Assembly: GCA_016779265.1 (NCBI GenBank)
Contig: JADHNY010000030.1
Coordinates: 1-37,285 of the forward strand
Source: Pirellulales bacterium
GTDB lineage: Bacteria; Planctomycetota; Planctomycetia; Pirellulales; UBA1268
Reading direction: 5' to 3'
DNA length: 37,285 nucleotides
Both the position numbers and the translations under genes were made by a program. A model generated the notes under the pieces. The model was given only the letters and a program-made list of their open reading frames with translations, searched no databases and was not told the origin of the DNA. Numbering within the stretch: the stretch's first letter is position 1; the number at the start of each line of letters is the position of its first letter. Below, piece by piece: positions 17,534 to 24,146 of this stretch.

Positions 17534-18100
17534 TCAGTCGGCCGTTGGCATGGTCGCCGAGGCCGACGCGTGCCCATTTGTTGAGGACACATAGCGAGCC
17601 GGAACTGGCTGCTGACGGTCACCCCGCCGCACCGGTGGTGCCAGCAGGCTCCACAAACGACGCATTTTCGCACGCACGCGGGCATCGATCGCATCACCGT
17701 GGCTGGTACGGTCAGCCATGTTGTATCGCTCCAACACCAGGCGTGCCTTAAGGCTTGGCTGCCCCCCCACGAGTCCCGACGCTTTGATCTTGGTGTACTT
17801 TTCGTCCTGCGAGGTCACCTCAGCGGTCACCGTCAGCATGCTGCCTGGCTGGGCAAAATCGCCATACTTCACATTTCGTGCCTCTCTGAGCACGACCACG
17901 GAGTGGGCGAAATCCTCTCCTAGACGAATCGTCCACGCAGAGGCCTGAGTCATCGCCTCGAGCATGAGCACGCCTGGCAAAACCGGGAATCTGGGGAAAT
18001 GATCCGCCAGATACTCCTCGGAAAGCGACACACCCTTCACGGCCGTGATGCTCTTGCCGGGCTCGATAGCGGTGACGCGGTCGATGAGGGAGAAACGCAT
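17534..18100 (-). CDS. FabZ-like 3-hydroxyacyl-ACP dehydratase, copy 2
   Basis: The 188-residue hotdog-fold protein carries the dehydratase dyad H34 (DHFPRFPVLPG) and E48 (MLEAMTQAS). A Pro/Arg/Ser-rich tail of about 45 residues after the hotdog domain is atypical. The open frame extends to 18157, but the upstream residues are Cys-rich and non-conserved, so the ATG at 18100 beginning MRFSLIDRV is chosen; it aligns with copy 1 (MRWFWIDRF). It is first in the lipid gene order and separated from the ACP gene by a terminator-like hairpin. It may form a heteromeric dehydratase with copy 1 or serve another acyl length; both are inference. Confidence 0.86.
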   Translation of the reverse strand: MRFSLIDRVTAIEPGKSITAVKGVSLSEEYLADHFPRFPVLPGVLMLEAMTQASAWTIRLGEDFAHSVVVLREARNVKYGDFAQPGSMLTVTAEVTSQDEKYTKIKASGLVGGQPSLKARLVLERYNMADRTSHGDAIDARVRAKMRRLWSLLAPPVRRGDRQQPVPARYVSSTNGHASASATMPTAD

Positions 18101-18507
18101 GGCGGCTCGCAGCAGGAACTCAATACACGAACACAGGCCGCACGCTTTCACGACCACACCGATGCATATCGGTCCGCTTCCCGGTTCGACGGCAGAGAAA
18201 ACACTGGTGAAAAGCAGCCACGGTCATCAGCGGTACCGACTGTTCCCTACGACACACGCGACCTGCCCAACCGGTCCCAGCCGACTGCCAAGCTGACAGG
18301 CCTGCATCGCTGGATTTAATCGCTTCCTCACACGTTTTTGGTCGCAAAACCTGTGTTCCCAGGGCGTTTCGTGATCATGCGGCTGCTCTCAGGCCCCACG
18401 TCCGCAGACTCACGAGGTTTCGGCACAGACTTTGCACATCTGTTCACTCACACAGGCCTTCGGTGGCCGGTGACGTGTTTTCAGACCGAATCCGAAAGGA
18501 GCGACTC
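18101..18507. other. Divergent intergenic region, fabZ-like gene / small heat-shock genes
   Basis: No convincing gene lies in these 407 bp. The region must hold the minus-strand promoter for the lipid genes and the plus-strand promoter for the heat-shock pair. I found no CIRCE inverted repeat and no clear sigma-32 or sigma-A promoter. An AAAGGAG just before 18508 is the ribosome-binding site of the first heat-shock gene. Confidence 0.5.
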
Positions 18508-18981
18508 ATGCATCCATTACAAGCGACCCTCCGTCGTGGATTCGCTCGCCCACTCGGCGAGCTCCGCGAAGAACTCGATCGTCTCTGGGCACCTCTCACG
18601 GCTGCCCCTCCTCTCCACGGCTGGGGCAGTGCCGAACGCAGCAGCCGGTTTCCAGCCCTCAACCTCAGTGAGACGGAAGACGCGCTGATCGTGGAGGCAG
18701 AACTTCCCGGCATCTCGTCTGAACAGGTCGAGGTCACAGTTCATGGCGACGAGTTGCAGATCAGCGGCAGCCGCCCGCACCGTCGAGCCCCCGCAGAAGG
18801 TGAGACGGCCGTCTGGCATCGTCAGGAGCGAGGCACTGGCAGTTTCGAACGAAGCCTGTCACTGCCGGTGAGCGTCGATTCAACACTGGTCGAGGCCCAT
18901 CTGGCCAACGGTGTGCTCCGGGTGACATGCCCCAAGGCGGCTGCAGCCAAGCCCCAAAAGATCCGTGTCACCGCATCCTAA
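18508..18981 (+). CDS. Small heat-shock protein (Hsp20), copy 1
   Basis: The 157-residue ATP-independent chaperone would hold unfolding proteins for refolding by Hsp70/Hsp100. The alpha-crystallin domain spans about 50-150, with FPALNLSETEDALIVEAELPG, the middle ISG..R and the hallmark LANGVLRVTCPK near the end. A C-terminal KIRV can serve as the I-x-I/V oligomer anchor. AAAGGAG seven bases before the ATG fixes the start, although the frame is open to 18463. It is followed 72 bases later by a second Hsp20 on the same strand, probably an operon. Confidence 0.92.
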   Translation: MHPLQATLRRGFARPLGELREELDRLWAPLTAAPPLHGWGSAERSSRFPALNLSETEDALIVEAELPGISSEQVEVTVHGDELQISGSRPHRRAPAEGETAVWHRQERGTGSFERSLSLPVSVDSTLVEAHLANGVLRVTCPKAAAAKPQKIRVTAS

Positions 18982-19053
18982 GTGGCACGGGTTTGTGTAC
19001 GAAGCATCCCCGACATAGCAGAGAACCCGACGCAGCCAAGGAGAAGAAACCTG

Positions 19054-19446
19054 ATGAACACACCCCACCAGCAACAGCCATCGCCACGTGCAGTCGAGCA
19101 GTCGTCAGAGACAACACGGCTGCACTACTCACCCAATGTCGATATCTGCGACGCCGGTCGTGAGGTCACCCTCGTGGCCGATCTCCCAGGTGCGAAGCCA
19201 GAGGAGATCGACATCCGTTACGACGACGGAATCTTGACGCTCCATGCACCAGTCGCAAGTCGACCACTGCCAGGGCGGATGCTGCGGCACGAATATGGAG
19301 TGGGAGACTATCGTCGTAGTTTCCAGCTTGGCGAAGGATTCGATCCCGTGCAGATTACGGCCGAAGCCCGCGATGGCGTGCTCACAATCCACGTCCCTCG
19401 TACGGCTGCGGCGCAACCTCGAAAGATCGCTGTGACCTCGGCCTGA
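19054..19446 (+). CDS. Small heat-shock protein (Hsp20), copy 2
   Basis: The 130-residue product has an alpha-crystallin domain at about 25-125: SPNVDICDAGREVTLVADLPG, the DDGILTLHAPV strand and the terminal ARDGVLTIHVPR. The C-terminal KIAV is an I-x-V anchor. AAGGAG seven bases before the ATG supports this start over an upstream GTG at 18982 that directly abuts the first gene's stop. The two copies are clearly diverged, which resembles class A/class B small-Hsp pairs that co-assemble or divide labour (known for other bacteria, inferred here). Confidence 0.92.
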   Translation: MNTPHQQQPSPRAVEQSSETTRLHYSPNVDICDAGREVTLVADLPGAKPEEIDIRYDDGILTLHAPVASRPLPGRMLRHEYGVGDYRRSFQLGEGFDPVQITAEARDGVLTIHVPRTAAAQPRKIAVTSA

Positions 19447-19495
19447 GGGCGACGCGACGGAAGGGGAGAGGTTCGGCATTTACTCTGGCGAGGCG

Positions 19496-19501
19496 TATGA
19501 T
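19496..19501 (+). promoter_or_regulatory. Candidate -10 element for fhcC
   Basis: TATGAT lies 40 bases before the fhcC ATG and matches the sigma-70 -10 consensus at five of six positions. TTCGGC 18 bases upstream is a weak -35. AAAGGA closer to the ATG is the ribosome-binding site. The promoter call is tentative. Confidence 0.3.
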
Positions 19502-19541
19502 CGGGGCCGTTGTGCCAACGTGAGCCCCGAAAGGACACCGC

Positions 19542-20435
19542 ATGCCACTGCTGCTGACCGCCCGCGAGGACGTGCTGGGCAGCGGCTGCCTTGAGGCAGA
19601 CATCGCCGGACTTCTCCCTTCCGCGGTCGCCAACGCACCTGCCGTCGAGGTCGCACGATACCCAATCCAACTGGGGCCAGCCCACCTGGCGAAGCAGGCA
19701 TGTGCGCTGGGAGAGCTGTTCTCGGTTGCGGGCTGCTGTGACGACGGTCGAATCCTCTTTCGTGGCGACACCCGCCGCGTCCACCGGATTGCCGCAGGCA
19801 TGACTGTCGGTGTCATCGAGACTGAAGGAGACGTCGGTCGCCATGCAGGGGAAGCCATGCAGGGGGGCCGCCTGAACATCGGTGGCTCGGCAGGCGACTG
19901 GCTCGCCTCCGGCATACGGGGGGGGGTTGTGCACCTGCTCGGCTCGGCAGGTGACCATGCTGCAGCTGCTCTGCCCCGCTGCGACCAGGGGGTCAATGGG
20001 GGCACGGTGCTGACCGGGGGCACGGTGCTGACCGGGGGCACAGTGCTGACCGGGGGCACAGTGCTGATCGAAGGCTCTGTCGGCCTGCTGGCAGGCTCTC
20101 GCATGCGACGCGGTATGCTCGCCATCGGCGGAGACTGCGGAGAAGCGGCTGCCTATCAGCTTCGGGCCGGCACCGTCGTGGTGGCAGGCCGCGTGGGCAG
20201 GCGTGCTGGTGCCGGGATGCGTCGGGGCTCCCTCGTCGCTCTTGGCCCAAGTCCGGACATCTGGCCAGCGTTTGCCCGCGGGACTGTCTGGAACGCACCA
20301 GTTGTGTCGATGATGCTGAAATGGCTCGCGAGCCAGGGATGGAAATCAGCGGCGGCGAGCGTTCGGGGCCCCTGGCAACAGTGGCATGGCGACCTGACAA
20401 CTGGCGGAAAAGGCGAACTTTTCTGCCGCGTCTGA
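19542..20435 (+). CDS. fhcC: Formyltransferase/hydrolase complex subunit C (FwdC/FmdC-like)
   Basis: The 297-residue product resembles subunit C of formylmethanofuran dehydrogenase and of the bacterial formyltransferase/hydrolase complex, which handles formyl transfer in the tetrahydromethanopterin C1 pathway. The central 90-240 region is a Gly-rich right-handed beta-helix like the glutamate synthase C-terminal domain, with [35 protein letters not shown] and [15 protein letters not shown]. The C-terminus [16 protein letters not shown] is non-repetitive. Residues 153-176 are four copies of GGTVLT (last copy GGTVLI), encoded by an 18-bp repeat. Other Fhc subunits are not in the window, which fits scattered C1 genes in planctomycetes. 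GltB-like family members are the alternative, but the size fits a stand-alone subunit C. Confidence 0.8.
   Translation: MPLLLTAREDVLGSGCLEADIAGLLPSAVANAPAVEVARYPIQLGPAHLAKQACALGELFSVAGCCDDGRILFRGDTRRVHRIAAGMTVGVIETEGDVGRHAGEAMQGGRLNIGGSAGDWLASGIRGGVVHLLGSAGDHAAAALPRCDQGVNGGTVLTGGTVLTGGTVLTGGTVLIEGSVGLLAGSRMRRGMLAIGGDCGEAAAYQLRAGTVVVAGRVGRRAGAGMRRGSLVALGPSPDIWPAFARGTVWNAPVVSMMLKWLASQGWKSAAASVRGPWQQWHGDLTTGGKGELFCRV
19998..20069 (+). repeat. In-frame 4 x 18 bp tandem repeat inside fhcC
   Basis: Four adjacent 18-bp units, GGGGGCACGGTGCTGACC with minor changes, encode GGTVLT three times and GGTVLI once. Units 1 and 2 are identical; 3 and 4 differ by one and two bases. The near-identity implies recent slippage. 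The unit adds six residues without a frameshift. Confidence 0.92.
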
Positions 20436-20695
20436 CGCTGTGGCCGGTGTTGGCGGTGCCTTATGCATTCCCAAGAGTTTTTAACGGGCTGGGGCTTCCG
20501 TCGACCGCTTTGCTGGGGTATTCTTCGAGGCTCGCGCGTTGCGGCGGAAAGTCGGCGAAGAGACAAGAGGATAGTTGTGCGGCGTTTACTGCACGACTGA
20601 ACTCTTTGCACGACAAACGCCCGTGCAACGCGAGCCAGACAGATAACGCAACCCACGAAACGACGCAAAGAACACGTACGGAATCGATTGCGACT

Positions 20696-21064
20696 ATGCC
20701 AACCGTCAACCAGCTGATCCGCACCGGACGCCATCCGAAGCGGAAGTTTTCCAAGTCACCAGTGCTGGAACGCTGCCCTCAGAAGCGGGGCGTCTGCCTT
20801 CAGGTCCGTACGATGACGCCAAAGAAGCCAAACTCGGCTCTGCGGAAGATCGCTCGAGTGCGGCTTTCGAATCAGAAGGAAGTGACGGTCTACATTCCTG
20901 GTGAAGGTCACAACCTGCAGGAACACTCGATCGTCCTGATCCGCGGCGGCCGTGTTCGAGACCTTCCTGGTGTGCGTTACCACGTGATCCGCGGTGCCCT
21001 CGACACACTTGGTGTCTCGGATCGCAAGCAGTCCCGCAGTCTCTACGGTGCCAAGCGAGGCTAG
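20696..21064 (+). CDS. rpsL: 30S ribosomal protein S12
   Basis: The 122-residue protein is a near-canonical S12 at the decoding centre of the small subunit. It begins MPTVNQLIR and contains CPQKRGVC, the conserved KKPNSALRK region around the streptomycin-sensitivity Lys, and [12 protein letters not shown]. The frame is open far upstream (to 20321), but the S12 start is unambiguous by homology. The 260-bp gap from fhcC probably holds the ribosomal promoter; no strong consensus was found. rpsG follows after 89 bases. There is no obvious Shine-Dalgarno. Confidence 0.98.
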   Translation: MPTVNQLIRTGRHPKRKFSKSPVLERCPQKRGVCLQVRTMTPKKPNSALRKIARVRLSNQKEVTVYIPGEGHNLQEHSIVLIRGGRVRDLPGVRYHVIRGALDTLGVSDRKQSRSLYGAKRG

Positions 21065-21153
21065 TCCTCGTGAAACTGCCCGTGGGATCCTGCTGATTCC
21101 TCAACATTTTCACTTCACAACTTCCAGACAACAGTCCTGAGACCAGACCGACG

Positions 21154-21624
21154 ATGGGAAAAATCACCGCCAGCCGCGAGTCCCTTAGCCCGGATCCCAA
21201 GTTTGGATCCTTGCTCGCAAGCAAGTTCATCAACTGCCTGATGCTCGATGGCAAGAAGAGCATCGCGCAGCGAGTCTTCTACGACGCGATGGACATTGTG
21301 GCGGAGAAGATCACCGACGCTGAGCCGATTGAGGTCTTCAATCGCGCCATCGACAACGTGAAGCCAGCTGTCGAGGTGCGAAGCAAGCGAGTTGGTGGTG
21401 CTGCTTATCAGGTGCCGATGCAGGTCAATCGCAACCGTCAGCAGTCACTCGGCATTCGCTGGGTGCTGCAGGCAGTTCGTGAAAAGAAGGGCCGCCCGAC
21501 ACATCAGAAACTCGCCGAAGAGATCATCGCCGCCTACAAGCGTGAAGGTGCGGCAGTGACTCGGCGGGACAACGTCCATCGCATGGCTGACGCGAATAAG
21601 GCGTTTGCTCACTTTGCTTGGTAG
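21154..21624 (+). CDS. rpsG: 30S ribosomal protein S7
   Basis: The 156-residue S7 nucleates assembly of the 16S rRNA 3' domain (head). The conserved features are [48 protein letters not shown] and a C-terminal [18 protein letters not shown]. The length equals the bacterial norm. The usual next genes of a str operon (fusA, tuf) are absent here; a convergent yjbQ gene follows instead, so the operon is either split or ends at rpsG. Confidence 0.98.
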   Translation: MGKITASRESLSPDPKFGSLLASKFINCLMLDGKKSIAQRVFYDAMDIVAEKITDAEPIEVFNRAIDNVKPAVEVRSKRVGGAAYQVPMQVNRNRQQSLGIRWVLQAVREKKGRPTHQKLAEEIIAAYKREGAAVTRRDNVHRMADANKAFAHFAW

Positions 21625-21663
21625 TTGACTGGGCCTGCTCGTTGACTGGGCGGTCGTTGACTG
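21625..21663. repeat. Three spaced TTGACTG copies after rpsG
   Basis: TTGACTGGGC occurs at 21625-21634 and 21642-21651, and TTGACTG again at 21657-21663, immediately after the rpsG stop. The spacings are 17 and 15 bp. They lie in the 71-bp gap between rpsG and the convergent yjbQ gene. No function is evident; slippage-derived copies are the simplest explanation. Confidence 0.6.
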
Positions 21664-21695
21664 CCACCCCCGCAGGCTGAACGATCAACGAACCA

Positions 21696-22112
21696 TCATT
21701 CTCCGTGGAGCGTTGCCAGCAGCCGGCGTCGGCCTCCTCGATCACGGTGTTCGCAGAGATAGATTCCCTGCCAGGTTCCGAGCACCAGCCGGCCATCGCG
21801 AATCGGCAGCGTGAGCGACACGCCCACCAGTGAGGCCTTGAGGTGCGCCGGGCTGTCATCTGGACCTTCGAGCGTGTGCACATACGGCAACGACTCTGGC
21901 ACCACATGATTCAGTGCCATCTCAAGGTCGACCGGCACATCAGGATCCGCATTCTCATTGATCGAGAGGCTCGCGGACGTGTGGCAAAGAAACAGATGCA
22001 ACAGGCCAACCCGCAGGTCAGCAAGCTCAGGTATGGACTCCACAACCTCTCGCGTGATCAGATGAAAGCCCCGACTTCGGGCAGCAAGCTGAATCTGATG
22101 CTGAACCCACAT
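21696..22112 (-). CDS. YjbQ/UPF0047 family protein
   Basis: The 138-residue product is a member of the small YjbQ family. Conserved pieces are FLCHTSASLSINENADPDV, the metal-site-like H at SPAHLKAS, and the terminal GTWQGIYLCEHRD-GGRRR motif. The family has been linked to thiamin phosphate synthase-like activity, but its physiological role is unclear. The frame opens at 22256; the ATG at 22112 is chosen because AAGGAG lies nine bases before it and the length then matches the family. It lies 59 bases after mutM on the same strand, likely co-transcribed. Confidence 0.92.
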   Translation of the reverse strand: MWVQHQIQLAARSRGFHLITREVVESIPELADLRVGLLHLFLCHTSASLSINENADPDVPVDLEMALNHVVPESLPYVHTLEGPDDSPAHLKASLVGVSLTLPIRDGRLVLGTWQGIYLCEHRDRGGRRRLLATLHGE

Positions 22113-22171
22113 GACACAACACTCCTTATTCATCACCACCGAATACGTGAACTCGAGCGGGCAACAACCTG

Positions 22172-23035
22172 TTAGCGGCGCTGGCACTTCGGGCAGAAAA
22201 AAGTGGACCTCTGAGCCTGCACGATTCGCCGCACGACGGTGCCGCACTGCTGGCACGGCTGCCCGTTTCGAGCGTACACCCTGTGGCGGGCCTGGTATCG
22301 CCCTGGCTCGTTGAGTGCCGTGCGGTACGTCGCATCCGAAAGCGTTGAGCCCTCGAGCTCTATCGCCTCATGCAGCACAGCCTGCATCACCTCATGCAGT
22401 CGCTTCCAACGGGGCCGGCTGATCTGCTGACACCGCACACGCGGATCAATACCGGCAAGAAAGAGCATCTCGGCCGCGTACAGATTGCCAATCCCAGCGA
22501 CCGCATGCTGATCGAGCAGGGCCACCTTCACCGCTCGCGCAGAACCACACAGTCGCTCGCGAAAACACTCACAACTGATCATCAAAGCATCTGGCCCAAG
22601 ACGTGCCTCACCGCAGATCTCCTCGAGCCCCTTGGCATTGACGAGGCGGAGCGTGCCGAGTCCGCGTCGATCCCAGAAGAGCAGCTCGTGAGATGTGATC
22701 GCCGGCGTCGGGCCAGAGAGCCGCAGCCGAACATGCTCCTGCGTGGGCGGCACGGACACAAGTAACAAACCCGTCATTCGCGGCTCGATAACAAGCCAGC
22801 GGTCTTCCTTCTGTCGATCGCCAGCCGACATCGACAATCGCAGTGCGATGCGTTTTCCATACCGCTCGGTGCCCTCGATCACACACCCGCGAAGCTGCTT
22901 GGCGAGCAAACCAGGAGATGGTGTTGTCGACAACGGCCGCAACCGCCCTTGCGGAAGCACCGCCTGGTCGATCCGCATTCCGACCGCGGAGGCGATGCCG
23001 CGTCGCATCGTTTCCACTTCGGGCAACTCCGGCAC
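22172..23035 (-). CDS. mutM: Formamidopyrimidine-DNA glycosylase (Fpg)
   Basis: This base-excision repair enzyme removes 8-oxoguanine and formamidopyrimidines and cleaves the abasic site by beta/delta elimination. The start is set at the GTG at 23035 because the mature enzyme needs an N-terminal Pro: the product then reads MPELPEVET with catalytic P2 and E3. K61 in RYGKR corresponds to the conserved Lys57 of E. coli Fpg. The C-terminal zinc finger is C-x2-C...C-x2-C (CQQC and CPKC). The 287-residue length is slightly above the norm (about 270). GGGAGAG precedes the GTG. It diverges from lexA, 167 bp away, and may share its control region. Confidence 0.96.
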   Translation of the reverse strand: MPELPEVETMRRGIASAVGMRIDQAVLPQGRLRPLSTTPSPGLLAKQLRGCVIEGTERYGKRIALRLSMSAGDRQKEDRWLVIEPRMTGLLLVSVPPTQEHVRLRLSGPTPAITSHELLFWDRRGLGTLRLVNAKGLEEICGEARLGPDALMISCECFRERLCGSARAVKVALLDQHAVAGIGNLYAAEMLFLAGIDPRVRCQQISRPRWKRLHEVMQAVLHEAIELEGSTLSDATYRTALNEPGRYQARHRVYARNGQPCQQCGTVVRRIVQAQRSTFFCPKCQRR

Positions 23036-23120
23036 ACCACTCTCCCACCTGCGCGTCGGACACATCGAGGCAACGGTCTCCCCCGAGCGTCACGCATAGC
23101 TCGTGCAACAGGACCCAGCC

Positions 23121-23150
23121 TTGACAATGAACAGCAGTATAGTAGGATAC
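23121..23150 (+). promoter_or_regulatory. lexA promoter with candidate LexA operator
   Basis: TTGACA at 23121-23126 is a perfect -35 and TAGGAT at 23143-23148 is a plausible -10, 16 bases apart. GTAT (23137-23140) and ATAC (23147-23150) form the palindrome GTAT-N6-ATAC over the -10, where a repressor would block RNA polymerase. LexA usually represses its own gene, but operator sequences differ widely between phyla and I cannot confirm the planctomycete consensus. Confidence 0.5.
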
Positions 23151-23202
23151 CGTCGTTCACAACTTCGGCCGCACCCCTTCGGGAGGCGAATCCTTTCGCA
23201 TC

Positions 23203-24006
23203 ATGCCAGCCATGGCCAAAAAATCTACCACCCGCTCTGCCTTGTCGTCCGCCACCGACGCCAGCCCCAGCCCATCCTCGACGATGAGCCGGAAGCCACG
23301 CGGAAAGTCGAAAAGCCCTCGCCGTGGATCGAGTGAGCCCGCGACGGACAGGGGTGACGAGCCTCTCGCGGAGCTATTTGGCACCTCTTCTCCACAACGG
23401 CATACCGATGGGGAAGGCAGTCCTACGAGTCGCCAGATGGCGATCTATGAGTTCATTCGTGACAAGATCCGTTCACGAGGCTTCGGTCCGACGGTCCGCG
23501 AGATCGGCACGGCCTTCAAAATTCGCTCACCAAACGGCGTGGTCTGCCATCTCAAGGCACTGGAGCGGAAAGGCTACATCACCCGCGGCCGGAACATGTC
23601 GCGAGCGATCGAACTGGTCACGGAGCCCGCTCACCTCAGTGGGCTGCCGATGGCGGGTCTCGTGGCGGCCGGCACGCTGAGACCAGCAGAAGAACAGACA
23701 GAACGGATCGACTTCGCCGAACTGTTTAATAAAGACAACCACTTTGTCCTTAAGGTAACGGGCGACTCGATGATCGACGCTCAGATCGCTGACGGCGACT
23801 GGGTTGTGATCCGTAAAGGGCGAACGGCCCACAGCGGCGACATCGTTGTCGCTCAGACCGAAGAAGGAGATGCCACGCTCAAACAATGGTTTCCAGAGCG
23901 TGATCGTGTTCGCTTGCAGCCGGCCAACGCGGAGATGAAGCCGATGTACGTGAAGAACCCACGGGTGCTTGGCATCTTGGTGGGCGTCGTCCGTAAAACC
24001 GGCTGA
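23203..24006 (+). CDS. lexA: LexA SOS repressor with long N-terminal extension
   Basis: LexA represses DNA-damage genes and cleaves itself when RecA filaments form. The winged-helix domain is at about 75-140 (SRQMAIYEFIRDKIRSRGFG, PTVREIGTAFKIRS). The cleavage site is A156-G157 in LVAAGTL, and the Ser/Lys dyad is S189 (GDSM) and K227 (ATLKQW). About 75 extra residues, basic and Ser/Pro-rich, precede the DNA-binding domain; typical LexA (about 200 residues) starts there directly. The first ATG at 23203 is used; ATGs at residues 4 and 28 are alternatives, but any start still leaves an extension. A good promoter and palindrome lie upstream. Confidence 0.95.
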   Translation: MPAMAKKSTTRSALSSATDASPSPSSTMSRKPRGKSKSPRRGSSEPATDRGDEPLAELFGTSSPQRHTDGEGSPTSRQMAIYEFIRDKIRSRGFGPTVREIGTAFKIRSPNGVVCHLKALERKGYITRGRNMSRAIELVTEPAHLSGLPMAGLVAAGTLRPAEEQTERIDFAELFNKDNHFVLKVTGDSMIDAQIADGDWVVIRKGRTAHSGDIVVAQTEEGDATLKQWFPERDRVRLQPANAEMKPMYVKNPRVLGILVGVVRKTG

Positions 24007-24073
24007 ACGGCCCGGGATCACGACTCCAGTTGTGACTCTGTGTCGATGTTCCAACGGCAAACGCGACGATGCA

Positions 24074-24089
24074 GGTATCAGCAGTGATA
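24074..24089. other. Small hairpin between lexA and the response regulator
   Basis: GTATCA-GCAG-TGATAC is a perfect 6-bp stem with a 4-nt loop in the 140-bp gap between two convergent genes. It lacks a U-tract, so a terminator role on either strand is weak. The rest of the gap is rich in GGCAG repeats. Confidence 0.3.
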
Positions 24090-24146
24090 CAGGCAGCGGC
24101 AGTGAGGCCGGTGAAGGCAGCGTTCGTGAAGGCAGTGCCTTGGCAG

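Noticed and set aside
18101-18507. CIRCE or RNA-thermometer element before the heat-shock genes
   Set aside because: I looked for the CIRCE inverted repeat and for an anti-Shine-Dalgarno pairing near the ATG and found no convincing match.
19998-20069. CRISPR-like array
   Set aside because: The units are directly adjacent without spacers and in frame with the fhcC protein; it is a coding tandem repeat.
20321-20695. Upstream extension of the rpsL reading frame
   Set aside because: S12 has a fixed start at MPTVNQLIR; the earlier residues are non-conserved and the region is intergenic after fhcC.
24074-24089. Hairpin as lexA terminator
   Set aside because: The stem is short (6 bp) with no U-tract on either strand; listed only as a small hairpin.
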